A DNA stretch of 8,928 nucleotides from Frankiaceae bacterium (GTDB lineage: Bacteria; Actinomycetota; Actinomycetes; Frankiales; Frankiaceae): the NCBI GenBank assembly GCA_030840885.1, contig JAVEDQ010000480.1, positions 1 to 8,928 of the forward strand, given 5' to 3'. Numbering within the stretch: position 1 is the first letter of the stretch; every line of letters begins with the position of its first letter. Shown here piece after piece: positions 1 through 6,088 of the stretch. Both the position numbers and the translations under genes were made by a program. The notes under the pieces are model-generated. The model did not search any database, had not been told where the DNA came from, and saw only the letters and a list, made by a program, of their open reading frames with translations.

Positions 1-959
1 GCAAGCACATGGACATCCTCGGGCTCGGCATGGCGGACGGCTGCGAGCTACGGCTGCACCCGACCGGCAAGGCCGTCCTGCGGATCTCCGTGCAGAGCCA
101 GGGCCAGGGGCACGAGACGACGTTCGCGCAGATCGTCGCCCAGGAACTCGGCATGCCGCCGGAGGACATCGACGTCGTGCACGGCGACACCGACAACACG
201 CCCTTCGGGCTCGGTACCTACGGCTCCCGGTCGACGCCGGTCTCCGGAGCCGCGGCCGCCGTCGCCGCCCGGCGCGTCCGGGACAAGGCACGGATCATCG
301 CCGCGACCGCCCTCGAGGTGTCCGCCGAGGACCTCGAGTGGGCCGACGGCCGCTGGTCGGTGAAGGGTGATCCGAGCAAAGGGCAGACCATTCAGGAGAG
401 CGCCTTCGCCGCGCACGGCAACCTCGAGCTGCCCGAGGGCGTCGAGGGACATCTGGACGCGTCCGTGGTCTACAACCCGCCGAACCTGACCTACCCCTTC
501 GGCGCCTACGTCTGTGTCGTCGACGTCGACAAGGTCACCGGCGAGGTGAAGGTCCGACGCTTCATCGCGGTCGACGACTGCGGCCCACGGGTCAACCCGA
601 TGATCGTCGAGGGGCAGATCCACGGCGGGTTGGCCGACGGGATCGGTATGGCGTTGATGGAGGTGATGGCCTTCGACGAGGACGGAAACCACCTCGGCAG
701 CTCGCTGATGGACTACCTGCTGCCGACGGCGCTGGAGTGCCCGAGCTGGGAGCTGGGGGAGACCGTGACGCCCTCGCCGCACCACCCGATGGGGCTGAAG
801 GGGGTGGGGGAGTCGGCGACCGTCGGCTCGCCGGCCGCGGTGGTCAACGCGGTGGTCGATGCGCTTCAGATCCGGCACGCCGACATGCCGCTGACCCCGG
901 CTGCGGTGTGGCGGGCGATGCAGGGACGGCCGATGCGGCCGGACCTGGCGATCACCTGA
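1..959 (+). CDS. coxL: Carbon monoxide dehydrogenase large subunit, form I (C-terminal part, 5' truncated)
   Basis: Catalytic large subunit of aerobic Mo-Cu carbon monoxide dehydrogenase, which oxidises CO to CO2 with CoxM (FAD) and CoxS (2Fe-2S). The first complete codon is at 3, and the reading frame is already open when the window begins, so the ATG at 9 is internal. About 318 of the usual ~800 residues are visible, which is the molybdopterin-binding half. Numbering from the Met at 9: QGQGHETT at 31-38, GDTDNTPFGLGTYGSRS at 59-75 and KGVGES at 264-269. Glu268 in the last motif corresponds to the active-site glutamate of the xanthine oxidase family. These stretches closely resemble form I CoxL as I remember it. 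The diagnostic AYRCSFR loop lies upstream and is not visible, so the form I call rests on overall similarity and on the coxD/coxE/coxF neighbours. The linker before the HADMP motif (286-294) looks a few residues short. Stop TGA at 957-959; the next gene begins 60 bp on. Confidence 0.95.
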   Translation, partial: KHMDILGLGMADGCELRLHPTGKAVLRISVQSQGQGHETTFAQIVAQELGMPPEDIDVVHGDTDNTPFGLGTYGSRSTPVSGAAAAVAARRVRDKARIIAATALEVSAEDLEWADGRWSVKGDPSKGQTIQESAFAAHGNLELPEGVEGHLDASVVYNPPNLTYPFGAYVCVVDVDKVTGEVKVRRFIAVDDCGPRVNPMIVEGQIHGGLADGIGMALMEVMAFDEDGNHLGSSLMDYLLPTALECPSWELGETVTPSPHHPMGLKGVGESATVGSPAAVVNAVVDALQIRHADMPLTPAAVWRAMQGRPMRPDLAIT

Positions 960-977
960 CTGCCATCACCTGATCGC
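948..977 (+). repeat. Short inverted and direct repeat at the coxL 3' end
   Basis: GCGATCA at 948-954 is the reverse complement of TGATCGC at 971-977 (7-bp stem, 16-nt loop). The 9-mer ATCACCTGA occurs at 951-959 and again at 965-973, duplicating the coxL stop context. There is no U-tract, so it does not look like an intrinsic terminator. It could be a weak mRNA hairpin between coxL and the maturation genes, or chance. Confidence 0.3.
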
Positions 978-1007
978 GTTCGGCGAGATTCGCCGCGTTC
1001 CTGAGCC

Positions 1008-1016
1008 GGAGGAGGG
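1008..1016 (+). promoter_or_regulatory. Strong Shine-Dalgarno sequence for the XdhC-YHS gene
   Basis: The purine run GGAGGAGGG ends 3 nt before the ATG at 1020, with its best anti-SD core a few bases earlier. It fixes the start of the XdhC-family gene. It is the only strong ribosome binding site in the maturation cluster, since the next two genes start by stop/start overlap. Confidence 0.75.
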
Positions 1017-1019
1017 CTG

Positions 1020-1973
1020 ATGCGCACCGAGGTGTCCCAGCGGGCCGCCGAGCTGCGGAGCGAGCGGGTGCCATACGTGCACGCCCGTGTGGTGCTGGCC
1101 GAGAAGCCGACGTCGGCGCATCCGGGCGACGAGGCGCTGGTGCTCGGAGACGGCACGATCGACGGCTTCGTCGGCGGGACCTGTGCCGAGTCAACGGTCC
1201 GCAGCCACGGGCTGGCACTGCTGGACTCCGGCGATTCCGAGCTGCTGCGCATCTCGCCCGACCCCGTCGACGACTCGTCGCCGGCTCCCGGGCGGGTTGT
1301 CGTACACAACCCGTGCCTTTCCGGCGGAACGCTGGAGATCTTCCTGGAGCCGGTTCTGCCAACGCCGCTGGTGTTCGTGCACGGGTCGACGCCGATCGCC
1401 GCCGCGCTCGTCCGGCTCGGGGATGCCCTGGGTTATGAGATGCGGGCGCTCCCGATAGCGTCGGAGGAGCTCGTCTCCGGCGCGTCCGGGGTGGTCGTGG
1501 CGTCACACGGCCGAGACGAGGAGGAGGTGCTCACCGCGGCCCTGCATGCCGGCGTCCCGTACATCGGGCTGGTCGCGAGCCGGAAGCGCGGTGCTGCGGT
1601 GCTCGCGTCCCTGGACCCGGACGGCAGAGGCGCTCCCCACCCACCCGATCCGCTGCCGCCCGACCGGATCTCGACGCCGGCGGGGCTGGACATAGGCGCC
1701 CGGACTCCGGAGGAGGTGGCGCTGTCGATCCTCGCTGAGGTCGTTGCCTCGCGGCCCCGCCCGGTCGGGCGACCGGTCGTCCCGGAGCAACAGGCCGCGG
1801 CCGCCATCGCCACCGACCCGGTCTGCGGCATGTCGGTCGCGTCGGTGGACAGCTCGCTGCACCTGGACGTCGCCGACGAGATCGGCGTGGTGGTCCGCCA
1901 CTGGTTCTGCGGCAGCGGTTGCTTGCGGGCCTTCGCGGCTGAGCCGTCCGCCTACACGGACCAACCCGCGTGA
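1020..1973 (+). CDS. coxF: XdhC/CoxF-family Mo-cofactor chaperone with C-terminal YHS domain
   Basis: 317 residues. Residues ~15-245 form an XdhC/CoxI-type protein: an N-terminal XdhC_CoxI segment with the VGGTCAES motif (51-58), then a Rossmann-like part (VFVHGSTPIAAALVRLG, 118-134), VVVASHGRDEEE (158-169), GLVASRKR (183-190) and the family-typical end around GLDIGARTPEE (222-232). XdhC proteins bind molybdenum cofactor and deliver it to xanthine oxidase-family apoenzymes. CoxF is the member tied to CODH maturation. Residues ~264-312 add a YHS-like domain with DPVCGM (Cys269) and FCGSGC (Cys297, Cys301), a pattern known from heavy-metal-binding proteins and copper ATPases. I infer that the fusion links cofactor delivery to copper handling. 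It sits directly behind coxL with a strong ribosome binding site, and its TGA overlaps the coxD GTG. The assignment to CoxF rather than CoxI or a general XdhC is from context. The XdhC call is firm. Confidence 0.88.
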   Translation: MRTEVSQRAAELRSERVPYVHARVVLAEKPTSAHPGDEALVLGDGTIDGFVGGTCAESTVRSHGLALLDSGDSELLRISPDPVDDSSPAPGRVVVHNPCLSGGTLEIFLEPVLPTPLVFVHGSTPIAAALVRLGDALGYEMRALPIASEELVSGASGVVVASHGRDEEEVLTAALHAGVPYIGLVASRKRGAAVLASLDPDGRGAPHPPDPLPPDRISTPAGLDIGARTPEEVALSILAEVVASRPRPVGRPVVPEQQAAAAIATDPVCGMSVASVDSSLHLDVADEIGVVVRHWFCGSGCLRAFAAEPSAYTDQPA

Positions 1974-2860
1974 CCGAATCGGCGGACGTCGCGGTCCCCA
2001 CCGTTGCCGCTCTGATCGGTGGGTTGGACGGGCTGGACTACCTCGCCGACGAAGGACTCGCCACTGCACTGTTCTGCGCGACGCGGCTGGCCCAGCCGCA
2101 GCTGCTGGAGGGGGAGGCCGGCGTCGGCAAGACGACCGCCGCCGTCGCTCTGGCCGCGCTGCTCGACACGCCCCTACTGCGGTTGCAGTGCTACGAGGGC
2201 ATCGACGCCGCCGAAGCGCTCTACGAGTGGAACTATCCGCGCCAGCTCCTGGCGATCCGCAGTGCCGAGGCCTCCGGCGAGCGCCTCGCCGCACAGGACC
2301 TGTTCACGCCGGAGTTCCTGCTGCCGCGGCCGCTGCTCCACGCGGTACAACATCCCGGCCCACGGCCCGCGGTACTACTGGTGGACGAGGTGGACCGGGC
2401 CGACGACGAGTTCGAGGCCTTCCTGTTCGAGGTGCTGGCCGAATCGGCGGTCACCATTCCCGAGCTCGGAACGATCCGCGCCGCGGTGCCGCCGGTCGTG
2501 CTGTTGACCTCCAACCGCACCCGTGACCTGTCCGACGCCCTCAAGCGGCGGTGCATCTACCATTGGATCGAGCATCCGCCGGTCGCCCGGGTCGCGGAGA
2601 TCGTCCGCCGGCGTGTCCCGGCCAGCGCGACGCCGCTCCCGGTTCAGATCGCCGTCGCGATCGCGCGGCTCCGCGAGCTGGAGCTGCAGAAACCGCCCGG
2701 CGTCGCCGAGGCCATCGGCTGGGCCCGGGCCTGCCATCTGCTCGGACTGCCCGCGCTCGACGAGTCCGCGGTGTCCGCCACGCTCGGCTCCGTCCTCAAG
2801 TACCGGGAGGACCTCGAGCTGGTCCGTGGCCGTTCCGACTGGCTGCGGGCTGCGGGGTGA
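1970..2860 (+). CDS. coxD: CoxD-type MoxR-family AAA+ ATPase
   Basis: 296 residues, close to the length of characterised CoxD. Visible AAA+ elements: Walker A GEAGVGKT (48-55), Walker B AVLLVDEVD (134-142), sensor-1 TSN (180-182) and an arginine-finger region LKRRCIYHWIEHP (191-203). This is the MoxR-like architecture that works with von Willebrand A partners. In the Oligotropha system CoxD is a chaperone-like ATPase required for sulfuration of the molybdenum centre of CoxL. The start is GTG at 1970, which forms a GTGA overlap with the stop of the preceding gene and has no clear Shine-Dalgarno of its own, so translation is probably coupled. The stop in turn overlaps the coxE start. The CoxD call combines the family motifs with position between coxL/coxF and coxE. 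Confidence 0.93.
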   Translation: MTESADVAVPTVAALIGGLDGLDYLADEGLATALFCATRLAQPQLLEGEAGVGKTTAAVALAALLDTPLLRLQCYEGIDAAEALYEWNYPRQLLAIRSAEASGERLAAQDLFTPEFLLPRPLLHAVQHPGPRPAVLLVDEVDRADDEFEAFLFEVLAESAVTIPELGTIRAAVPPVVLLTSNRTRDLSDALKRRCIYHWIEHPPVARVAEIVRRRVPASATPLPVQIAVAIARLRELELQKPPGVAEAIGWARACHLLGLPALDESAVSATLGSVLKYREDLELVRGRSDWLRAAG

Positions 2861-4161
2861 CGAGCCCGGCGCAACCCGACCTCGCGTCGGTGGCGGCCGG
2901 ACTGTCTGCAGCCCTGCACGACGTCGGCGTGCCGGTCCCGACGGCCCGGACCGCATCGTTCGCCGCGGCCGTGGCCGTCGCGCAGCCTGCCAGGACCACC
3001 GAGCTGTACTGGTTGGCGCGGGTGACGCTGCTGTCCGAGCACGCCCACCTCGCCGCCTTCGATCACGTCTTCTCGCAGCTGTTCGGGCACGTCGACTCCG
3101 AGAGCGTCGATCCCGCGGAGTTCCGTGGGGACCGGAACCAGCTCTCTCAGCATGCGGTGCACGAGCCGTCGAACTCCCCGTCGTCGGGCGGCCGAGGGTG
3201 GGCGCCACCGGCGCTCGTGGCCCAGCATCTCGAGGTGCAGCGCAACGGCTCCGCACCGCCCGCGTCGGTCGATCAGTCGGTGACCGTCCTCGCCGTCCGA
3301 AGCGCCGACGAGATCCTCCGCGAGAGGGACCTCGCGGATCTGACTCAGGAGGAGGTGGCCGAGCTCCGGCGGCTGATGGTCGCGCTGCGGGCGGAGCCGC
3401 CGATGCGACCGGGTCGTCGCAGCCGAGCCGGCCGCCGCGGCCGGCGGGTCGATCTCCGTGCGTCGCTGCGCGCGGCGGTGCACACCGGCGGCGATCCCTA
3501 CCGGCTGGTCCGGCGTCGGCGCCGCCCGCGGCCACGCCGGCTGGTGCTGCTGTGCGACGTGTCCGGCTCGATGGAGGCCTACGCCCGGCCGTACCTGCAG
3601 TTGCTGTCCGGCGCGATCGCCGCCGGCCACGCCGAGGCGTTCGTCTTCGCCACCCGGCTGACGCGCGTGACCCGGGCGCTGCGGGCAGCGCCCGCGAGCT
3701 CAGCCCTGCCCGAGGCCGGAAGGGCGGCACCGGACTGGGGTGGCGGCACCCGCATCGGCGCCGCTGTCCGGTCTTTCCTGGACGACCACGGTCGGCGGGG
3801 GCCCGCCCGCGGTGCCGTCGTCGTGGTGCTGTCCGACGGGTGGGACGCCGGGGAACCGGTGCTGCTGGGGGAGCAGATGGCCCGTCTCGCCCGCCTCGCG
3901 CATCGTGTGGTGTGGGTCAACCCACGCGTGGCGGCCGAGGGCTTCCAACCCCTCACCGGCGGTCTCGCCGCAGCGCTGCCGCACGTCGACCGTTGTCTCA
4001 GCGGACACTCGTTGTCGGCCATGCAGGACGTGTTGGACGTGTTGCGGGGCGAGTGGTTCCCAACCGACCGGCCGTCATCTCCTCGGGGTGCTGCACACCG
4101 CCGGCGCCTGACCGGCGGGCTCCGCGAGCAGACCCGGCGCCGACTGTCGGCTCGGGCCTAG
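2857..4161 (+). CDS. coxE: CoxE-type von Willebrand factor A domain protein
   Basis: 434 residues from GTG at 2857. The frame is open upstream to about 2551, but that region is coxD, and the GTGA overlap at 2857-2860 repeats the coxF/coxD junction, so I choose this start. The N-terminal half (~1-180) is helical and alanine-rich. An arginine-rich linker (~184-227) leads into a VWA domain with a complete MIDAS metal site: DVSGS (Asp234, Ser236, Ser238), Thr298 in GGGTRIG and Asp327 in LSDGWD. VWA proteins encoded next to MoxR ATPases act as their partners. CoxE of CO-oxidising bacteria is needed, with CoxD and CoxF, for a functional [CuSMo] cluster. The last 29 codons lie over the 3' end of the convergent phosphatase gene. 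Stop TAG at 4159-4161. Confidence 0.92.
   Translation: MTSPAQPDLASVAAGLSAALHDVGVPVPTARTASFAAAVAVAQPARTTELYWLARVTLLSEHAHLAAFDHVFSQLFGHVDSESVDPAEFRGDRNQLSQHAVHEPSNSPSSGGRGWAPPALVAQHLEVQRNGSAPPASVDQSVTVLAVRSADEILRERDLADLTQEEVAELRRLMVALRAEPPMRPGRRSRAGRRGRRVDLRASLRAAVHTGGDPYRLVRRRRRPRPRRLVLLCDVSGSMEAYARPYLQLLSGAIAAGHAEAFVFATRLTRVTRALRAAPASSALPEAGRAAPDWGGGTRIGAAVRSFLDDHGRRGPARGAVVVVLSDGWDAGEPVLLGEQMARLARLAHRVVWVNPRVAAEGFQPLTGGLAAALPHVDRCLSGHSLSAMQDVLDVLRGEWFPTDRPSSPRGAAHRRRLTGGLREQTRRRLSARA
4075..4161. other. Convergent 3'-end overlap between coxE and the phosphatase gene
   Basis: The TAG of coxE (4159-4161, plus) lies 87 bp beyond the TGA of the phosphatase gene (4075-4077, minus). The phosphatase's conserved core (DDVALLVMETLG, residues 338-349) ends just about at the coxE stop, so only its unconserved tail and the basic tail of CoxE share the DNA. 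No terminator hairpin separates the two transcripts, so their 3' ends should be mutually antisense. Confidence 0.85.
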
Positions 4162-5202
4162 GGTTTCCATCACCAGTAGGGCGACGTCGTCGGCTGCCGT
4201 GCCGTCCGGCAGGCAGGCGTCGAGCACGTGATCGCACAGCGCTTCGGTCCCGGCGGGTGCGACTCTGGCCGCGGCAGCGAGTGCGTCCATCCCGTCATCG
4301 AGGTCGGCGCCCCGCCGTTCGATCAGACCGTCGGTGAACAGCAAGAGCCGTGCGCCGGGCGGCAGCAGGCGGTTCATGTCGACGTATTCGCACTCCTGCA
4401 GAGCCCCGATCGGCGGCTGCGGCGAGTCGGCTTCCAGGTACTGAACGGCCCCGTCGGGGGCGGTGAGCAGCGGCGGCAGGTGCCCGGCGCTCGCCCAGGT
4501 AAGCGTCCGCGGGTCGGCGGCGTAGACGGCGTACACGCACGTGGCCATGACGTTCGGATGCGGCAGGTCGGCGAACCGATTGATACGGGTGAGCACCTCC
4601 CCCGGCTGGTGCCCTTCCAGGGCGTAGGCCCGCAGCATGGAGCGCAGATTGCCCATCACGCCCGCGGCTTGCACATCGTGTCCGGCCACATCGCCCATGG
4701 CGAGTCCGAGATCTCCGCCGGGAAGGACGAAGACGTCGTACCAGTCGCCGCCGACCTCGACGCCGGCGCTGGTAGGCAGGTAACGGGCGCCACACCGCGC
4801 TCCAGGATGCGACGGTAGCGCCGTCGGTAACAGGCTTCGCTGCAGCGTCGTCGCCACCTCACGCTGGACCTCGTGCTGGGCGAGCCGCGAGGCCACCCGG
4901 GTCAGCCATCGGCTCAGCGCGAGCATGATCAGAACGGTGACGCCGGTGGCTTCGACGACACGGCGCTTCGCCGTCTGATGGGGTCGTTCCGATTTGGCGT
5001 TGACCGCTTCCTGCAGCACGGACAGTCGGTCGGTGAACGCCGTCGAAGGCGCGGTCAGCACGCCGGACACCCGGTGGAACGTTGCCGGACCCTGGGGGAC
5101 GGCGGCACGGTTCAGCACCGCCGTCATGCGCCGGCTCGCCGAGAACGCCGACCTACACCATGTGGTCACGGTCGATGTCCTCGGTGTCTGTGATCTGGGC
5201 AT
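4075..5202 (-). CDS. SpoIIE/RsbU-type PP2C-family serine phosphatase
   Basis: 375 residues from ATG 5202. The catalytic PPM/SpoIIE domain spans ~115-350: entry motif TTLQRSLLPTALP (118-130), GGDWYD (151-156, Asp153), GDVAGH (170-175, Asp171), AGHLPPLL (239-246), FTDGLIERR (289-297, Asp291) and ADDVALL (337-343). These are the metal-binding aspartates of a phosphatase that dephosphorylates anti-anti-sigma (STAS) proteins in partner switching. The N-terminal ~115 residues match no sensor I recognise. VVEATGVTVLIMLALSRWL (82-100) could be one membrane helix, followed by a helical linker, so this may be the remainder of a membrane sensor. The start is uncertain: ATG 5202 has no Shine-Dalgarno and its first ~16 codons are atypical (AGA, TCA, ACA, AGG), so ATG 5127 or later may be real. 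The gene lies downstream of, and on the same strand as, the sigma/anti-sigma pair. Paralogous to the gene at 8265-8928. Confidence 0.9.
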   Translation of the reverse strand: MPRSQTPRTSTVTTWCRSAFSASRRMTAVLNRAAVPQGPATFHRVSGVLTAPSTAFTDRLSVLQEAVNAKSERPHQTAKRRVVEATGVTVLIMLALSRWLTRVASRLAQHEVQREVATTLQRSLLPTALPSHPGARCGARYLPTSAGVEVGGDWYDVFVLPGGDLGLAMGDVAGHDVQAAGVMGNLRSMLRAYALEGHQPGEVLTRINRFADLPHPNVMATCVYAVYAADPRTLTWASAGHLPPLLTAPDGAVQYLEADSPQPPIGALQECEYVDMNRLLPPGARLLLFTDGLIERRGADLDDGMDALAAAARVAPAGTEALCDHVLDACLPDGTAADDVALLVMETLGPSRQSAPGLLAEPAGQAPAVCSTPRR

Positions 5203-5278
5203 CGCTAAGGGCAGCTGCTGCCTGTGTCAGCCGGACCAGGTGCGGTGCTGGTGTGTCGTTCGGCGTGGTGGTGGTCAT
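5153..5278 (-). CDS. Possible 41-residue ORF overlapping the phosphatase 5' end
   Basis: ATG at 5278 is preceded by a CAGGAG Shine-Dalgarno-like sequence (5283-5288, 4-nt spacer) and followed by 41 codons ending in TAG at 5153-5155. The product begins MTTTTPNDTPAPHLVRLTQ and then has an acidic segment (about residues 26-38). Third-position G+C is about 72%, below that of the established genes here. It overlaps the annotated phosphatase start (5202) by 50 bp in another frame and stops 25 nt before the alternative ATG at 5127. It may be a translated leader that couples to the phosphatase, the N-terminal remnant of a larger sensor protein after a frameshift or deletion, or a chance ORF. It has no family I recognise. 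Confidence 0.35.
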   Translation of the reverse strand: MTTTTPNDTPAPHLVRLTQAAAALSDAQITDTEDIDRDHMV

Positions 5279-5473
5279 GCGTCTCCTGCGTCGGGGCGCG
5301 GGCTGCAGCGTCGGCAATTCGGCGACGTTGCTGACGCCCGTTCGTCCCTCTTCTGTGAGCTTCTCTGTGTGTTAGAGGCGCCTCGGGGCGATTCGTCACG
5401 CGGGAGACGAAGTTTTGTGCCGACGGCTGACCGTTCTACTGCCAGCCGGTGGGAGCGGAGCGACCTGTCTGGC
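5279..5473. promoter_or_regulatory. Leader region before the phosphatase gene, with candidate promoter and palindrome
   Basis: About 195 bp without a supported gene, between the anti-sigma stop and the 41-codon ORF. On the minus strand a candidate housekeeping promoter reads GTGACG (5394-5399), 17-bp spacer, TCTAAC (5371-5376), matching 4 of 6 bases at each box. The perfect palindrome GAGGCGCCTC (5375-5384) overlaps the -10 side and could be an operator. A further imperfect hairpin lies at 5306-5333 (CGTCG/CGACG stem extended by CAG/CTG across a 3-nt bulge), in what would be the transcribed leader. No GGAAC-type ECF promoter was found at proper spacing. All of this is suggestive only. Confidence 0.3.
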
Positions 5474-6088
5474 TCAGCGCAGGATGTCGTCGATGGTGAT
5501 TTCGATGTCGACATCGTCGAGGCCGGCGAGCTCGTGGAGTTGGCGGGCGACGGCGGTGCGGACCTGGTCGGCGGTGGCGGGGATGGACGTCCCGTAGGCG
5601 ACGGCGATGGCGAGGTCGACGACGGTGGTGCCGCCGGCGATCCCGACGGCGGTGGTCTTCGGCTGGTGGGCCTGGGTCGCTCGCTCGGTGGCGGCGGCTG
5701 CCGCCGGCGCGGTGCTGCGGCCCAGCGCGGCGTGGACGCCGGGTACCTGACCGGCGGCGAGGCGGGCGATGGTGCCGACGACGCGGCTGGCGACGCGGGT
5801 GACGCCTTGCGCGGTCGGTTGGACGACGTGCCAGGTGGTACTGGCCAGCCGAGAGGCCTGGTCCATGACCTTGCGGGTGAGGCCGGCGGGAACCGTGACC
5901 CGTTCCGCTGCAAGCTGCCGGACCGGAGCCCAGAGCCGGTCGAGTTCGAGCAGGGCAGCCCGGCAGTGCGGGCAGCTCTGCTGATGTCCTGGCTGTGGCT
6001 CCGCTTGCTGGTTCGCGACCTGGTCCAGCAGGTCGGCGAACAGCGCACCGCAGGGCAGGCGGCCCTTGACGTCCGGTAACGCGGTCAT
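5474..6088 (-). CDS. Putative anti-sigma factor: zinc-finger (ZAS-like) domain fused to Asp23/Gls24 domain
   Basis: 204 residues from ATG 6088, which forms an ATGA overlap with the sigma stop and has GAAGGGG 5 nt upstream. An in-frame GTG at 6094 lies inside that ribosome binding site and is less likely. Residues ~10-60 resemble an anti-sigma zinc finger: Cys13 and HQQSCPHC (His35, Cys39, Cys42), the H-x3-C-x2-C signature. Residues ~96-200 look like an Asp23/Gls24 alkaline-shock domain: VASRVVGTIARLAAGQVPGV (99-118), then an Ala-rich insert, then TTVVDLAIAVAYGTSIPATA (154-173) and a C-terminal IEITIDDIL. There is no membrane helix, so the protein should be cytoplasmic. Direct translational coupling to the sigma gene makes it the probable cognate anti-sigma factor. 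The Asp23 part is associated in other bacteria with envelope or alkaline stress. The anti-sigma role is inferred from motif plus position. Confidence 0.82.
   Translation of the reverse strand: MTALPDVKGRLPCGALFADLLDQVANQQAEPQPGHQQSCPHCRAALLELDRLWAPVRQLAAERVTVPAGLTRKVMDQASRLASTTWHVVQPTAQGVTRVASRVVGTIARLAAGQVPGVHAALGRSTAPAAAAATERATQAHQPKTTAVGIAGGTTVVDLAIAVAYGTSIPATADQVRTAVARQLHELAGLDDVDIEITIDDILR

Noticed and set aside
48..878. 276-codon minus-strand open frame within coxL
   Set aside because: It is antisense to a highly conserved catalytic domain, and its His/Arg/Asp-rich product lacks any recognisable family.
2551..2856. N-terminal extension of CoxE upstream of GTG 2857
   Set aside because: The extra segment overlaps the conserved part of CoxD and is Arg/Ala/Pro-rich. 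GTG 2857 gives the same GTGA coupling as the preceding junction.
2375..3730. 451-codon open frame on the minus strand across coxD/coxE
   Set aside because: It is antisense to two well-supported genes and its product is arginine/proline/alanine-rich without any domain. This is typical of shadow frames in G+C-rich DNA.
2523..4337. 604-codon plus-strand open frame through coxD, coxE and the phosphatase
   Set aside because: It runs out of frame across three real genes and gives Arg/Pro/Ser/Gly-rich low-complexity protein, while coxD and coxE carry the motifs in their own frames.
5205..5399. 64-codon minus-strand open frame in the phosphatase leader
   Set aside because: Its product is rich in Thr, His and Arg, has no Shine-Dalgarno or domain, and overlaps the better-supported 41-codon ORF.
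4994..6079. 361-codon plus-strand open frame opposite the zinc-finger/Asp23 gene
   Set aside because: Its Gly/Asp-rich repeats are the antisense reading of the Asp23 fusion gene. There is no domain, and it conflicts with the coupled sigma/anti-sigma pair.
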